Positions 27,016 to 34,911 are shown, numbered from the stretch's first letter. The stretch: DNA of 64,000 bases from an uncultured Lachnospiraceae bacterium (GCA_910586705.1 CAJUJK010000010.1:62001-126000), one strand, 5' to 3'. Made by a program: numbers and translations. The notes: generated from the letters alone by a model not told the origin.

Positions 27016-28062
27016 TTATGCTGTTTTTAAATAAGCGTTTCCTTCCATATCCAAAACAAATGCAGATTCTTTTTGGAAAGACTGCAAAAAAGACTGCAAC
27101 GGCTTACGTCTAATAAATTCCTCTCCGTTTCCTAACGAATCAACAAATTCTTCTACCTGTTTTTCATAAACAGTTTTATCAATCTTTTTTAACAGATTTC
27201 CTTTATACGTTTTGATGTACATTTGTATTGCCGAAAAATTGGATAACATCCGCTTCTCATATTTGTCAATGTATGACAGGATATCTTTTTCGACATACTC
27301 ATGGTATAATATGTTTCCATTTTGTGAATAAGCAACCTCAAGTATATTGCTCATACAATATAACTGTATAGCCAGTTGAAGACAATCTTTAATCTGGAAC
27401 GCTTTCCCGATGATTGAATTCAAATCCGGTGTGTCTTTTGCTTTAACAAGGGAATCCAAATCAGACATATAAAATTCGATGTCCTTCATTGCAACTTTCC
27501 TGGCTCCTTGAAGACTGATGATTGTTGCAGTTCTTTGATGGTCGCACTCCATGATTGAGCCGTAATTTTGAAATGCAAAATTGACAAAGCTCACTTCAGA
27601 TATCAATTCTGCTTTTTTATCTCCATATAGAAATTCGAGAATCTTATCAATTTTTTGATTGATGGCTGTCAAATTGCTATTTATCTCGGAAAGGAAGTAT
27701 TGCCCGGATGCTATGGACATTGCTGTAAATGCGCCCATTATAACTTGTTGCTTACCTAACAACTCTAGCGGCGCCTGTCCGGCAATTTTTCCATCTGGTC
27801 CGTAATATATATTTCCCAAACCACCATTCCCGTATTTCATCAAATCGGAAGTAGTAATACCGTCCGGCAGATGCAACACACAGGCATTTTTTGTTCCGAT
27901 AGCCGCCAGAGATGGAGCCGCATTCAATAAAGCACTGGTGTGCATTTTTTGACTTGATGTTAATTCCAGCTTTATTAAATCTTTTCTGTTTGAAAAGTCG
28001 ATGTTGTCCTCGAATATTTCAATCTCAAAACCACCAAACGGAATCACCTCAGCATTACTCAT
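27016..28062 (-). CDS. accessory (moron-like) protein of unknown function
   Basis: A 348-residue protein starting MSNAEVIPFGGFEIEIFEDN, chosen because TTTTGGAGG lies just upstream; the open frame extends 70 codons further only across a structured leader. The N-terminal third is beta-rich; residues about 115-160 (MGAFTAMSIASGQYFLSEIN) are hydrophobic and helical, followed by an extended helical region. It has its own promoter, attenuator-like leader and flanking terminators, the hallmarks of an independently expressed gene in a prophage. Immunity or defence is a guess only. Confidence 0.7.
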   Translation of the reverse strand: MSNAEVIPFGGFEIEIFEDNIDFSNRKDLIKLELTSSQKMHTSALLNAAPSLAAIGTKNACVLHLPDGITTSDLMKYGNGGLGNIYYGPDGKIAGQAPLELLGKQQVIMGAFTAMSIASGQYFLSEINSNLTAINQKIDKILEFLYGDKKAELISEVSFVNFAFQNYGSIMECDHQRTATIISLQGARKVAMKDIEFYMSDLDSLVKAKDTPDLNSIIGKAFQIKDCLQLAIQLYCMSNILEVAYSQNGNILYHEYVEKDILSYIDKYEKRMLSNFSAIQMYIKTYKGNLLKKIDKTVYEKQVEEFVDSLGNGEEFIRRKPLQSFLQSFQKESAFVLDMEGNAYLKTA

Positions 28063-28100
28063 GTTCAATACCTCCAAAACGCTTTCAAATACTTCTGCGC

Positions 28101-28133
28101 AAATAAAAAGTGCGCCCCAATGTAGAGACGCAC
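28101..28133 (-). terminator. leader terminator upstream of the accessory gene
   Basis: On the - strand GTGCG...CGCAC (24-base hairpin) followed by TTTTTATTTG. It lies between the promoter and the start codon at 28062, so it must be bypassed to express the gene: an attenuator arrangement. Confidence 0.65.
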
Positions 28134-28158
28134 CTGCAAAAGTGAATCTCCCATTGTT

Positions 28159-28256
28159 GCGACACAATCTCATCCCGTCTAAGGCATAAGTAAAGAGAGA
28201 AAACACCCTTTGCCAAAAGTGGTTTCCCTTAAACGAGATTTGTGAAATTGTGTCGC
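28159..28256 (-). promoter_or_regulatory. long-range stem in the accessory gene leader
   Basis: Perfect 10-base arms GCGACACAAT (28159-28168) and ATTGTGTCGC (28247-28256) enclose about 78 bases that contain further short pairings. On the - strand transcript this forms a closed domain just upstream of the leader terminator, like the aptamer or anti-terminator region of an attenuator. No known riboswitch class was recognised. Confidence 0.5.
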
Positions 28257-28262
28257 AGCTAC

Positions 28263-28291
28263 AGTATACCACAACCCAAGCAAAAAATAAA
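28263..28291 (-). promoter_or_regulatory. promoter of the accessory gene
   Basis: On the - strand TATACT (28268-28263) with the upstream TGG of an extended -10, and TTTATT 17 bases upstream as a weak -35. It places transcription start a few bases before the left arm of the long-range stem. Confidence 0.5.
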
Positions 28292-28327
28292 CAGGTTTTT
28301 AAATATCCTATTGACAGATTGACAATT

Positions 28328-28528
28328 TTATGCTAAGGCAGTCTGCGACATCGCAACGAAAGATGCTTTCTTGTACAGGTAGTCATAAGCCATCTGGGAA
28401 CCGTCCTCAAGATATACCGTAATAGAGAGATACCCTCTCGGTTTCCAATACGTTGCTCTTTTTGATAAATTCGGCAATCGAATCTTAAAATCTTTATAAA
28501 TGTCATGCCATGTGATTTTTTCTCTCAT
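28328..28528 (-). CDS. small conserved phage protein
   Basis: Sixty-six residues: MREKITWHDIYKDFKIRLPN, WKPRGYLSITVYLEDGSQMA. This short basic protein is familiar from Clostridia phages beside the replication/late boundary. AAAGGAGGTTC precedes the ATG. Function unknown. Confidence 0.65.
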   Translation of the reverse strand: MREKITWHDIYKDFKIRLPNLSKRATYWKPRGYLSITVYLEDGSQMAYDYLYKKASFVAMSQTALA

Positions 28529-28549
28529 AAGAACCTCCTTTCTTGCTCT

Positions 28550-28853
28550 CTGGTCAAATGCCCACTTTTTCCTGCCCTATTTATAATATTATTAAATATT
28601 TTTATCATAATAGTTTGAGAAAAAAAGTGGGAAAGTGGGCAAACAGCCCTCAAACCCGCATAAAATGGGCATTCTTGCTGGCCAAAGTGCCTGGTCACTT
28701 TTCAAAAAAAGTGGGCAAAGTGGGCAAAAAATGGCCAAAATTTGTAAAAATTGTCCGTAAAAGTTCCATAATTTTCGACCAAATCTTCACAATTTTCTCC
28801 TCTGCCCACTTTTTCTGGCCAAAAGCCCACTTTTAAAAACAGGATTTGACCAG
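28550..28853. repeat. iteron-like repeat block with AT-rich stretch: candidate phage origin
   Basis: No gene. Seven copies of the core GTGGG/CCCAC in the context AAAGTGGGCAAA lie at about 28561, 28627, 28635, 28710, 28719, 28804 and 28825, in both orientations. A 40-base A/T run (TATTTATAATATTATTAAAT and on) sits at 28578-28615. The block is bracketed by a perfect inverted repeat CTGGTCAAAT (28550-28559) and ATTTGACCAG (28844-28853). This matches the form of an iteron origin, but no initiator-binding data exist. Confidence 0.5.
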
Positions 28854-28860
28854 AATTTTT

Positions 28861-28872
28861 TAACCTAGATTA
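28861..28872. promoter_or_regulatory. palindrome TAACCTAGATTA (operator candidate)
   Basis: Twelve-base match to TAANCTAGNTTA, next to the repeat block. The same palindrome occurs at 61331 and 63047, both beside starts of early transcription. Confidence 0.55.
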
Positions 28873-28911
28873 GAGTTTGTCCGGCTGAAAAGACTGGTAC
28901 GGACGCCAAAA

Positions 28912-29112
28912 TTACCGCAAATTTACGTCCGATTTCTTCTTATAATGGATACAGTTTGGGTCACTCTCCTCAATAAAAGAAGAAATATCATCCGGATAAT
29001 CTTCATACATCTTCTCACATGCCCTCAAATACTCAAGGTATGTCTGTTTGTATAAACACACCTCTCTATGTATGCAACTGGTACACATTGTTTCTCTAAC
29101 AGCACCGCTCAT
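28912..29112 (-). CDS. small cysteine-rich (zinc-knuckle) protein
   Basis: Sixty-six residues from MSGAVRETMCTSCIHREVCL, start supported by GGAGGTGA. CxxC and further cysteine positions (C..C....C....C) suggest one zinc site. Comparable small proteins occur at 34.9 and 36.8 kb in this phage. Confidence 0.6.
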   Translation of the reverse strand: MSGAVRETMCTSCIHREVCLYKQTYLEYLRACEKMYEDYPDDISSFIEESDPNCIHYKKKSDVNLR

Positions 29113-29117
29113 GAATC

Positions 29118-29420
29118 TCACCTCCAAATTCGTTCTCTTTTAACCGGATCGTATTGCGCCCTTGGTATGCCCAAGTATTTTGCAACAGCCAGCTCGTATG
29201 TAACCGATTCACCAAATCCTCCCTCATACTTAGGAATAGCCACAACCATACCCGCCTTAGCAATTCGACAAATATAATCATAGTCAATCTCAAACAATGT
29301 CTTATCACGCTGTTCGGTTGGATAATCAACAATATATCCCTGTGATTTATAATACGCCACAGCTTCTTCAATATCTGACTTCTGTGATAAAGAAGCCAGT
29401 ATACATACTTTTTTAATCAT
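29118..29420 (-). CDS. nucleoside 2-deoxyribosyltransferase-like protein
   Basis: One hundred residues: KKVCILASLSQKSDIEEAVA, KAGMVVAIPKYEGGFGESVT, YELAVAKYLGIP. The S/GE...YE.A.A..LG arrangement is that of the deoxyribosyltransferase/DUF4406 fold, which handles deoxynucleosides or nucleotide second messengers. A paralogue lies at 58.55 kb. Confidence 0.65.
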   Translation of the reverse strand: MIKKVCILASLSQKSDIEEAVAYYKSQGYIVDYPTEQRDKTLFEIDYDYICRIAKAGMVVAIPKYEGGFGESVTYELAVAKYLGIPRAQYDPVKRERIWR

Positions 29421-29423
29421 CTT

Positions 29424-29621
29424 TTACCTCCAAACCTTTCCAGACTGGGTATCTTTGAGAACAATCCTCTCTTCAAGATGAAATCCAGACAACTCACAGA
29501 TTGTAAAAATTGTGTTCAGCAACTTATGAAATCTCTCATCGTCCGCATCAGCGCTCTTAATCGCTTCGTAGGCTGTCGGATCTGAATAGCCTTCTGCGTT
29601 TTTTCTTAAATTATTAGCCAC
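29424..29621 (-). CDS. conserved phage protein of unknown function
   Basis: Sixty-five residues: AYEAIKSADADDERFHKLLN, TIFTICELSGFHLEERIVLK, DTQSGKVWR. Helical first half, beta-rich end. It sits between the deoxyribosyltransferase-like and MazG-like genes with near-zero spacing, so it belongs to that nucleotide operon. Confidence 0.6.
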   Translation of the reverse strand: MANNLRKNAEGYSDPTAYEAIKSADADDERFHKLLNTIFTICELSGFHLEERIVLKDTQSGKVWR

Positions 29622-29625
29622 TTAT

Positions 29626-29964
29626 TCATCCCCCTTTTTCCCGGTGCTGACTTTTCTGAGAATCAAATCCGTCCGGATACCTCTTACGAAGCTTGTCAAT
29701 ATTCATTTGTAAAATATCTTCCAGTTCATAGCCAATGATAGTAGCTCCAAGAGCCAGATACCAGGTCACGTCGCCAAGTTCCTTAGCCAGATGCTCCTTG
29801 TCCAACTCATGCCCCTGATGCAGATGCTTCTTCACCATATCAGCAACCTCACCAGATTCTCCACATAAACCAAGTGCCGTGTTGCTCAAACCTTTCACTG
29901 GATCATTCAGTGACTCCGGGTTTACACTTCTCATTGCTTCCTTTTGATACTCATTGATAGTCAT
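29626..29964 (-). CDS. MazG-like nucleotide pyrophosphohydrolase
   Basis: A 112-residue all-helical protein with LGLCGESGEVADMVKKHLHQ and LAKELGDVTWYLALGATIIG: the ExxE...ExxD metal-binding set of MazG-like NTP pyrophosphatases. Such enzymes clean the nucleotide pool or lower ppGpp during infection. Confidence 0.82.
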   Translation of the reverse strand: MTINEYQKEAMRSVNPESLNDPVKGLSNTALGLCGESGEVADMVKKHLHQGHELDKEHLAKELGDVTWYLALGATIIGYELEDILQMNIDKLRKRYPDGFDSQKSQHREKGG

Positions 29965-29984
29965 AAATTCTTATCCTCCTTATT

Positions 29985-30167
29985 CTAAAAATTTTTTGAA
30001 TAATTCTTTTTATAATGAGATTCAAGACATACTTGATTATCTTCCTCCCAATATTGAACCAAATCAATATCATAATCTCCATTATTATACATGTTACTGT
30101 TCGGAATCGTTACGACAGCATTTTCCGGAAGATTTTTTAATTTATTCCTTAACTGTTTTACAGTCAT
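29985..30167 (-). CDS. small conserved phage protein
   Basis: Sixty residues from MTVKQLRNKLKNLPENAVVT, start chosen behind AAGGAGGATAAG. The pattern L..LP....V.I....N....YD resembles short phage proteins seen next to MazG-like genes. Ends in TAG. Confidence 0.6.
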   Translation of the reverse strand: MTVKQLRNKLKNLPENAVVTIPNSNMYNNGDYDIDLVQYWEEDNQVCLESHYKKNYSKNF

Positions 30168-30181
30168 AAATCTTATCCTCC

Positions 30182-30313
30182 TTAATAATCTCTTCCGTTT
30201 CCCCAACGAAACGAATCATCCATGAATACTGCTGCCTCATTAACCGCCTTAATCACCATAACTATACCAAAAGCGACAATAAGACATAACGCCCCAATCA
30301 CTACAAACCTCAT
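30182..30313 (-). CDS. small single-helix membrane protein
   Basis: Forty-three residues: MRFVVIGALCLIVAFGIVMV forms one helix, then KAVNEAAVFMDDSFRWGNGR. GGAAAGGATTG precedes the ATG. One of many tiny membrane proteins in this phage. Confidence 0.6.
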   Translation of the reverse strand: MRFVVIGALCLIVAFGIVMVIKAVNEAAVFMDDSFRWGNGRDY

Positions 30314-30331
30314 AAAACATCAATCCTTTCC

Positions 30332-32512
30332 TTATAAATGTAAAACCCTTTCGGAAATCTCTTGAGTTCTTCCCTGATTCCAAAAGTTGGTTCCGATGTA
30401 ACCGCAAGTTCTCCGAGCTACATTCATTTTGCTCTGGTCACGGTTTCCACAAACCGGGCATTCCCATACAAGCTTTCCATCGTCTTCAACCACTTTTATC
30501 TCTCCATCAAAACCACAGACATGACAATAATCGCTGCGCGTATTCAACTCGGCATACATGATGTTGTCGTAAATATAACGAATGACAGAGAGAACCGCAG
30601 GGATGTTATGGGACATATTAGGCACTTCCACATAGCTGATTGCTCCGCCAGGACTGAGTGCCTGGAATTCGGATTCAAAAGACAACTTTGTAAAAGCGTC
30701 TATAGGCTCAGTAACATGAACGTGGTAGCTGTTAGTAATATAATTCTTGTCTGTGACTCCCTCGATGATGCCGAAACGTTTCTGCAAGCACTTGGCAAAC
30801 TTGTATGTAGTGCTTTCCAGTGGGGTACCATACAAAGAGAAGTCAATATCTGTTTCAGCTTTCCACTGTGCTGTATGCTCATTCAGCATCTCCATCACAT
30901 GGATAGCAAAGTTCTTACCGCCGGCTGTGTGAGACTCACCAGTCATACACTTCACACATTCATACAAACCGGCATAGCCAAGGCTAATGGTAGAATATCC
31001 ATGGTAGAGCAGCTCATCGATTGTCTCATTCTTATCCAATCTTGCCAATGCTCCATGCTGCCAAAGAATCGGAGCAATATTTGACGGGGTGCCTTTCAAA
31101 CGGTTGTGCCGTGCCATAAGTGCTGGATAGCAGATATTATCGAGACGGTCTCTCAAAATATCATCAAAAAGGGCAAAGTCTTTATGAGAACTTAACGCCA
31201 CATCCGGAAGATTGATTGTCACCACACCCTGATTGAATCGTCCGTAGTATTTGTGACCGGCTTTCCAGTTGTTGCATTTTGAGTAGTTTTCTGTAGTTCT
31301 GTCCGGTGTAAGAAACGAACGACAGCCCATGCAGGTGTAAGTATCTCCGTTCTTCAGCTCCCGCTCAATTTTGTTAGAAATATAATCCGGCACCATTCTC
31401 TTGGCCGTACACTGAGCCGCAAGCTCTGTAAGATAGAAGAATTCTGAATCTGGCTCCACATTGTTTTCATCCAGAGCATATATGAGTTTCGGAAATGCTG
31501 GCGTGATCCAGGTACCGGTTTCATTCTTTACACCCTGAATACGTTGCTTCAGAACTTCTTCTATAATATTGGCGAGATCTTTCTGCTCCTGCTCATTCTT
31601 AGCTTCGTTAATATCCATATACACCGTAATGAATGGAGCCTGCCCGTTTGTTGTCATCAACGTAACGACCTGATACTGGATGGTTTGAACCCCTTTGGTA
31701 ATATCATCACGAACCAGTTTTTCGATGAAATCATTATACCGACGTATAGAATCTCCCCATTGTAAAAGATCAGAATACTTTTTTCTGAACCGTTCTCTGG
31801 TATCGTTCACAAAAGGTGCAAGGTGAGCCAGACTGATGGACTGCCCGCCATACTGAGAGCTTGCCACCTGAGCGATGATCTGCGTAGCGATGTTACAAGC
31901 TGTGCTGAACGTGTGGGGCTTCTCGATAAGTGTACCGGATATCACAGTGCTGTTTTGAAGCATGTCCTCCAGATTTACGAGACAGCAGTTATGAGAGTGC
32001 TGAATGAAGTAATCGGCATCGTGAAAGTGAATGAGTCCGTCTTCATGAGCCTTTACGACATTTTCAGGAAGCAGGCGCCGCATAGTAATATCCTTGGAAA
32101 TCTCTCCGGCAATATAATCCCTCTGTGTAGGAATGATTTCCGGATTTTTGTTGCTGTTCTCCTGCTTGACAGCTTCGTTCTGAAACTCCACAAGAGACAT
32201 TACCTTTTTATCGGTATCCGATTCACGCTTCAGCTTATGGTCGTAGCGGTAGCGAATATAACGCTTTGCTACTTCGTAAGCTTTCATTTTCATCAACTCA
32301 GTTTCAACAATCTCCTGAATCTCCTCAACCTCAACAGCCCTTTTAAACTTATTGAGCTGCTCGACAATCATCTGCGTAGTGATTTGGAGTCCAACATTGT
32401 TAAGCTGTTCCTCTGCACTGACCTCCGCATTTGCATTTGATATTGCGTTAAATATCTTTTCAGCATCGAACGCAACCTCTGTTCCGTCCCGTTTGATGAT
32501 TTTTGTAATCAA
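30332..32512 (-). CDS. nrdD: anaerobic (class III) ribonucleoside-triphosphate reductase
   Basis: A 726-residue enzyme of normal length. An N-terminal ATP cone (IIKRDGTEVAFDAEKIFNAI) is followed by the catalytic barrel (HSHNCCLVNLEDMLQ, YTCMGCRSFLTPD), the four-cysteine zinc site YCHVCGF...WECPVCGNR, and the glycyl-radical loop RTCGYIGTNFW at residues 701-711. It converts NTPs to dNTPs without oxygen, implying replication in an anaerobic host. Its activase NrdG is encoded just upstream, with one small gene between. Confidence 0.96.
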   Translation of the reverse strand: MITKIIKRDGTEVAFDAEKIFNAISNANAEVSAEEQLNNVGLQITTQMIVEQLNKFKRAVEVEEIQEIVETELMKMKAYEVAKRYIRYRYDHKLKRESDTDKKVMSLVEFQNEAVKQENSNKNPEIIPTQRDYIAGEISKDITMRRLLPENVVKAHEDGLIHFHDADYFIQHSHNCCLVNLEDMLQNSTVISGTLIEKPHTFSTACNIATQIIAQVASSQYGGQSISLAHLAPFVNDTRERFRKKYSDLLQWGDSIRRYNDFIEKLVRDDITKGVQTIQYQVVTLMTTNGQAPFITVYMDINEAKNEQEQKDLANIIEEVLKQRIQGVKNETGTWITPAFPKLIYALDENNVEPDSEFFYLTELAAQCTAKRMVPDYISNKIERELKNGDTYTCMGCRSFLTPDRTTENYSKCNNWKAGHKYYGRFNQGVVTINLPDVALSSHKDFALFDDILRDRLDNICYPALMARHNRLKGTPSNIAPILWQHGALARLDKNETIDELLYHGYSTISLGYAGLYECVKCMTGESHTAGGKNFAIHVMEMLNEHTAQWKAETDIDFSLYGTPLESTTYKFAKCLQKRFGIIEGVTDKNYITNSYHVHVTEPIDAFTKLSFESEFQALSPGGAISYVEVPNMSHNIPAVLSVIRYIYDNIMYAELNTRSDYCHVCGFDGEIKVVEDDGKLVWECPVCGNRDQSKMNVARRTCGYIGTNFWNQGRTQEISERVLHL

Positions 32513-32540
32513 TGTTATACGCCTCCGTTCTTATTTTTTA

Positions 32541-32568
32541 GAAAAAGAAAGAGCCCTTGTTAGGACTC
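32541..32568 (-). terminator. linker-family terminator, stop codon inside loop
   Basis: GAGTCCTAACAAGGGCTC followed by TTTCTTTTTC on the - strand. The TAA of the upstream gene lies in the loop, so that protein ends ..EES. Confidence 0.75.
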
Positions 32569-32775
32569 CTCATTTGAAAACATTTGATTCACTTTATCAG
32601 AAGCAAATCCTCCAAAATATGCACTTTTGATAGCACCCATACAATGCTTTTTATTTGACTCTTCAGCTTTCTTATCGCTAATACAGCCAAGAGATTGCCG
32701 AATGTTACATAAATCAATCATTGCTAGATGATACTTCCAAATAGCATAGAATATAGGGTTTATTTGTTTCTTCAT
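32560..32775 (-). CDS. small phage protein inserted between nrdG and nrdD
   Basis: Seventy-one residues: MKKQINPIFYAIWKYHLAMI, GCISDKKAEESNKKHCMGAI, SNEES. Unknown family. Preceded by a Shine-Dalgarno hairpin and followed by a linker-family terminator, so it has the form of an inserted cassette. Confidence 0.6.
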   Translation of the reverse strand: MKKQINPIFYAIWKYHLAMIDLCNIRQSLGCISDKKAEESNKKHCMGAIKSAYFGGFASDKVNQMFSNEES

Positions 32776-32781
32776 AAAATA

Positions 32782-33255
32782 TCACTCTCCTTCCATTAAA
32801 GGAGTTGTATTTAATGCGATAATTCTCTGGTTTGTACTTCCATAGAATTTACCAACACATCTTTGTGATTCTATGTATGGTCCGTCTACCAATGCGTCTA
32901 CAAATCGTAGCACTTCCAAACCACAAATTTCCTCATAAATATAACCTGTGTAAAGCCAGATAGTTTTCTCCGGCATTTCAGCTTTGAGTCGCCTTGCCAG
33001 CCGGGTGACCTCAGCTCGATTAAGCGGATGTAGAGGATCTCCGCCACTGAATGTTAAACCAGAAATATAACTCGGTTTCAGCAAGTCAAAAAGCCTTGTT
33101 TCTGCATCCTCGTCGAACAAATATCCTGATGTTGGGTCGTGCGTATCAGGATTATGGCAGTTGTAGCAGTTATGTTCACATCCAGATACCCACAAAACTA
33201 CTCTGCATCCGATACCGTCTGCAATACTGATTGGTGTGATTTTTTGGTAGTTCAT
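32782..33255 (-). CDS. nrdG: NrdG, radical-SAM activase of class III reductase
   Basis: About 157 residues from MNYQKITPISIADGIGCRVV. The radical-SAM cluster is SGCEHNCYNCHNP (CX3CX2C), followed by GLTFSGGDPL. It installs the glycyl radical on NrdD using S-adenosylmethionine. The start MNYQK overlaps the TGA of the small membrane gene upstream; the longer open frame is not similar to the family. Its last codons, TTPLMEGE, coincide with the Shine-Dalgarno hairpin of the next gene. Confidence 0.94.
   Translation of the reverse strand: MNYQKITPISIADGIGCRVVLWVSGCEHNCYNCHNPDTHDPTSGYLFDEDAETRLFDLLKPSYISGLTFSGGDPLHPLNRAEVTRLARRLKAEMPEKTIWLYTGYIYEEICGLEVLRFVDALVDGPYIESQRCVGKFYGSTNQRIIALNTTPLMEGE
32787..32804 (-). 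promoter_or_regulatory. Shine-Dalgarno hairpin (linker family)
   Basis: - strand CTCCTTTAATGGAAGGAG: the AAGGAG site of the downstream small gene can pair with CTCCTT just before it. The element lies in the last codons of nrdG. Confidence 0.5.
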
Positions 33256-33410
33256 AAAATCCAGTTCTCCTTTGAAAATATCAGTCCGCCACCAGCCATC
33301 AACGTAAATAAAAAGAATGTTGCATCCCACTCGATGGGTACAGACAACGCCCCTAAACCTATCATAACAGCTCCGTAGAGCTTATTTTTCAATAATTCTC
33401 GTTTAAACAT
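33252..33410 (-). CDS. small two-helix membrane protein
   Basis: Fifty-two residues: MFKRELLKNKLYGAVMIGLG, ALSVPIEWDATFFLFTLMAG. Two hydrophobic helices. AAGGAGATAGG precedes the ATG, and its TGA overlaps the nrdG start (ATGA). Unknown role. Confidence 0.65.
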   Translation of the reverse strand: MFKRELLKNKLYGAVMIGLGALSVPIEWDATFFLFTLMAGGGLIFSKENWIL

Positions 33411-33430
33411 AACCTATCTCCTTAAATTTT

Positions 33431-33462
33431 GACAAAAGAAAGAGCCGTTGTTACGCGGCTCT
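33431..33462 (-). terminator. linker-family terminator
   Basis: - strand GAGCCGCGTAACAACGGCTC followed by TTTCTTTTG; perfect six-base stem. Closes the 33.5-34.9 kb group. Confidence 0.75.
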
Positions 33463-33473
33463 CAAGGTATTGC

Positions 33474-33686
33474 TTAGATTATCTCCTTAACATGTTCTTT
33501 TTCTTTGTTGGCTTTTTGGATACCGGCCTCAATGTCATCCATCTTTAACTGCATTCCGCTTTCTCTGAATTTGGAATATGCTTTGGCCGTTGCACAGTGC
33601 TCAATACACTGACATACCCGGTTAATCAGCGCATAGACACAAATATAGACAATAAGAAACGCAATTACAATCTGTACAAATGTCAT
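33474..33686 (-). CDS. small membrane protein with helical tail
   Basis: Seventy residues: MTFVQIVIAFLIVYICVYAL, then a cysteine-bearing segment (NRVCQCIEHCATAKAYSKFR) and a charged helix. Start overlaps the preceding gene's stop. Unknown. Confidence 0.6.
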   Translation of the reverse strand: MTFVQIVIAFLIVYICVYALINRVCQCIEHCATAKAYSKFRESGMQLKMDDIEAGIQKANKEKEHVKEII

Positions 33687-33781
33687 TTTTGTTTTCCTCC
33701 TCGATCTCTAAAAATAATACTTAACAGCAACCCAATTACAAACCACAAAACTGGATTATCAATCATTTCAAGTATCTTCAT
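33683..33781 (-). CDS. very small membrane peptide
   Basis: Thirty-two residues: MKILEMIDNPVLWFVIGLLL, SIIFRDRGGKQK. Coupled by overlapping stop/start codons to the next gene, and by overlap to the gene upstream. Likely real because of tight coupling and its clean helix. Confidence 0.5.
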   Translation of the reverse strand: MKILEMIDNPVLWFVIGLLLSIIFRDRGGKQK

Positions 33782-34061
33782 GTTTTGTCACTCCTTCCGC
33801 AAACTCAATATTTACTTCTACAACATATTTATTATGTTGCTCATCATAATTTAGAGACTGGGTAACAGAGAATAAATCTTGACCCAGCCATTGTAACTGT
33901 CCATTCATCGGATTGATGGCATCTCTAATCCACAAAAATTCTTCCGGATGTTCTATACAGTATTGCATTGTAAATCCACATCGGTTCAATGCCTTCTCGA
34001 TTTGCTCGTCATATTGAGATGCTATTTCTCTACTAATTTGTTCAATTATTCCTGACATCAT
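33768..34061 (-). CDS. conserved phage protein of unknown function
   Basis: Ninety-seven residues: SGIIEQISREIASQYDEQIE, CGFTMQYCIEHPEEFLWIRD. Helical N-terminus and a beta-rich end. Overlaps the DUF5662 gene by four bases. Confidence 0.6.
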   Translation of the reverse strand: MMSGIIEQISREIASQYDEQIEKALNRCGFTMQYCIEHPEEFLWIRDAINPMNGQLQWLGQDLFSVTQSLNYDEQHNKYVVEVNIEFAEGVTKHEDT

Positions 34062-34588
34062 TTCTCTGTTCCTCCCGTAGAGATTTCAGAGAGCTTGACT
34101 CTCATCTTGTCAAGAATATCCTCCACCGTTTTTCTGGTAGCATCGCTCAGTTTTATATAAGCCTTATGCTCATCGTACCAATCGAAGATTTCAAACAGCT
34201 TTCCTTTTGACCAGCTAAATGCCCACCAATCACAAATCATTTCAAGAATATAATTGTAGGGCATATCCAGAGCAATCTCGCCCTCTTTCGGGTCATCGTT
34301 GATGAGAACCCAGTGCTGCCAGTGATGAGGATTACGATGCAGGTGTAAAAGCCAAGCCCGTCTGTAGTTCTCCATCACCTTATAAGACCTGTTTCCTCCA
34401 TAGAAATATGCGTCATAAGCTTCATATTCGTCTTTCTCATTCTTAGAAGCATCATGCGCAAATTCTGTCTGCCATCCAGCACCGTCTTCATTTACTAAAA
34501 GCTCTGGGAGATTCTCACGAATCCACTCGAAGCCTTTGTAAACATTAGCGCGATGCTGCTGTAAATATAAATCATACTGTGCGCTCAA
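34058..34588 (-). CDS. DUF5662 family protein
   Basis: A 176-residue helical protein. Histidine/aspartate clusters EFAHDASKNEKDEYEAYDAY and HLHRNPHHWQHWVL are typical of DUF5662, an HD-like fold family common in phages. Catalysis is unproven. Overlaps neighbours on both sides by four bases. Confidence 0.75.
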   Translation of the reverse strand: MSAQYDLYLQQHRANVYKGFEWIRENLPELLVNEDGAGWQTEFAHDASKNEKDEYEAYDAYFYGGNRSYKVMENYRRAWLLHLHRNPHHWQHWVLINDDPKEGEIALDMPYNYILEMICDWWAFSWSKGKLFEIFDWYDEHKAYIKLSDATRKTVEDILDKMRVKLSEISTGGTEK

Positions 34589-34893
34589 ATTTTATCACCT
34601 CGATTCTTTTTTAAGAAGTATTCTTGCATTTTTGTTGGCTGATAACCACCTTGTTGGTAGTCTCTTTTATTACATTCACTGAAACAAAACCCAATAGACA
34701 TTTCTGGATTATTCAGCATTACTTCTCCAATAGCCTCGTCCGAGACTTCTCCAAAATATAAATCTTTTTCTTCGTCAATTTCGGTTATTTCACCAATTTG
34801 AAAAGTACCAAAAAGTTTTATCGGTTTTCCAAGAATCTCTTTTGGATTAACTAATCCATTCGTTAATGACGATAATTTTCCTTCAATTCTCAA
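34585..34893 (-). CDS. hypothetical phage protein
   Basis: A 102-residue, beta-rich acidic protein: GKPIKLFGTFQIGEITEIDE, FCFSECNKRDYQQGGYQPTK. No recognised family. Confidence 0.6.
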   Translation of the reverse strand: MRIEGKLSSLTNGLVNPKEILGKPIKLFGTFQIGEITEIDEEKDLYFGEVSDEAIGEVMLNNPEMSIGFCFSECNKRDYQQGGYQPTKMQEYFLKKNRGDKI

Positions 34894-34911
34894 TCAACTT
34901 TCCTCCGTAAA

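Noticed and set aside
28063..28272. 70-codon N-terminal extension of the accessory protein
   Set aside because: The region is a hairpin-rich leader containing a terminator, and a strong ribosome site directly precedes the internal ATG at 28062.
28312..28326. Two TTGACA-like hexamers on the + strand as a rightward promoter
   Set aside because: No -10 hexamer at suitable distance and no + strand gene follows.
28550..28853. CRISPR array
   Set aside because: Repeats are short, of mixed orientation and irregular spacing, with no unique equal-length spacers.
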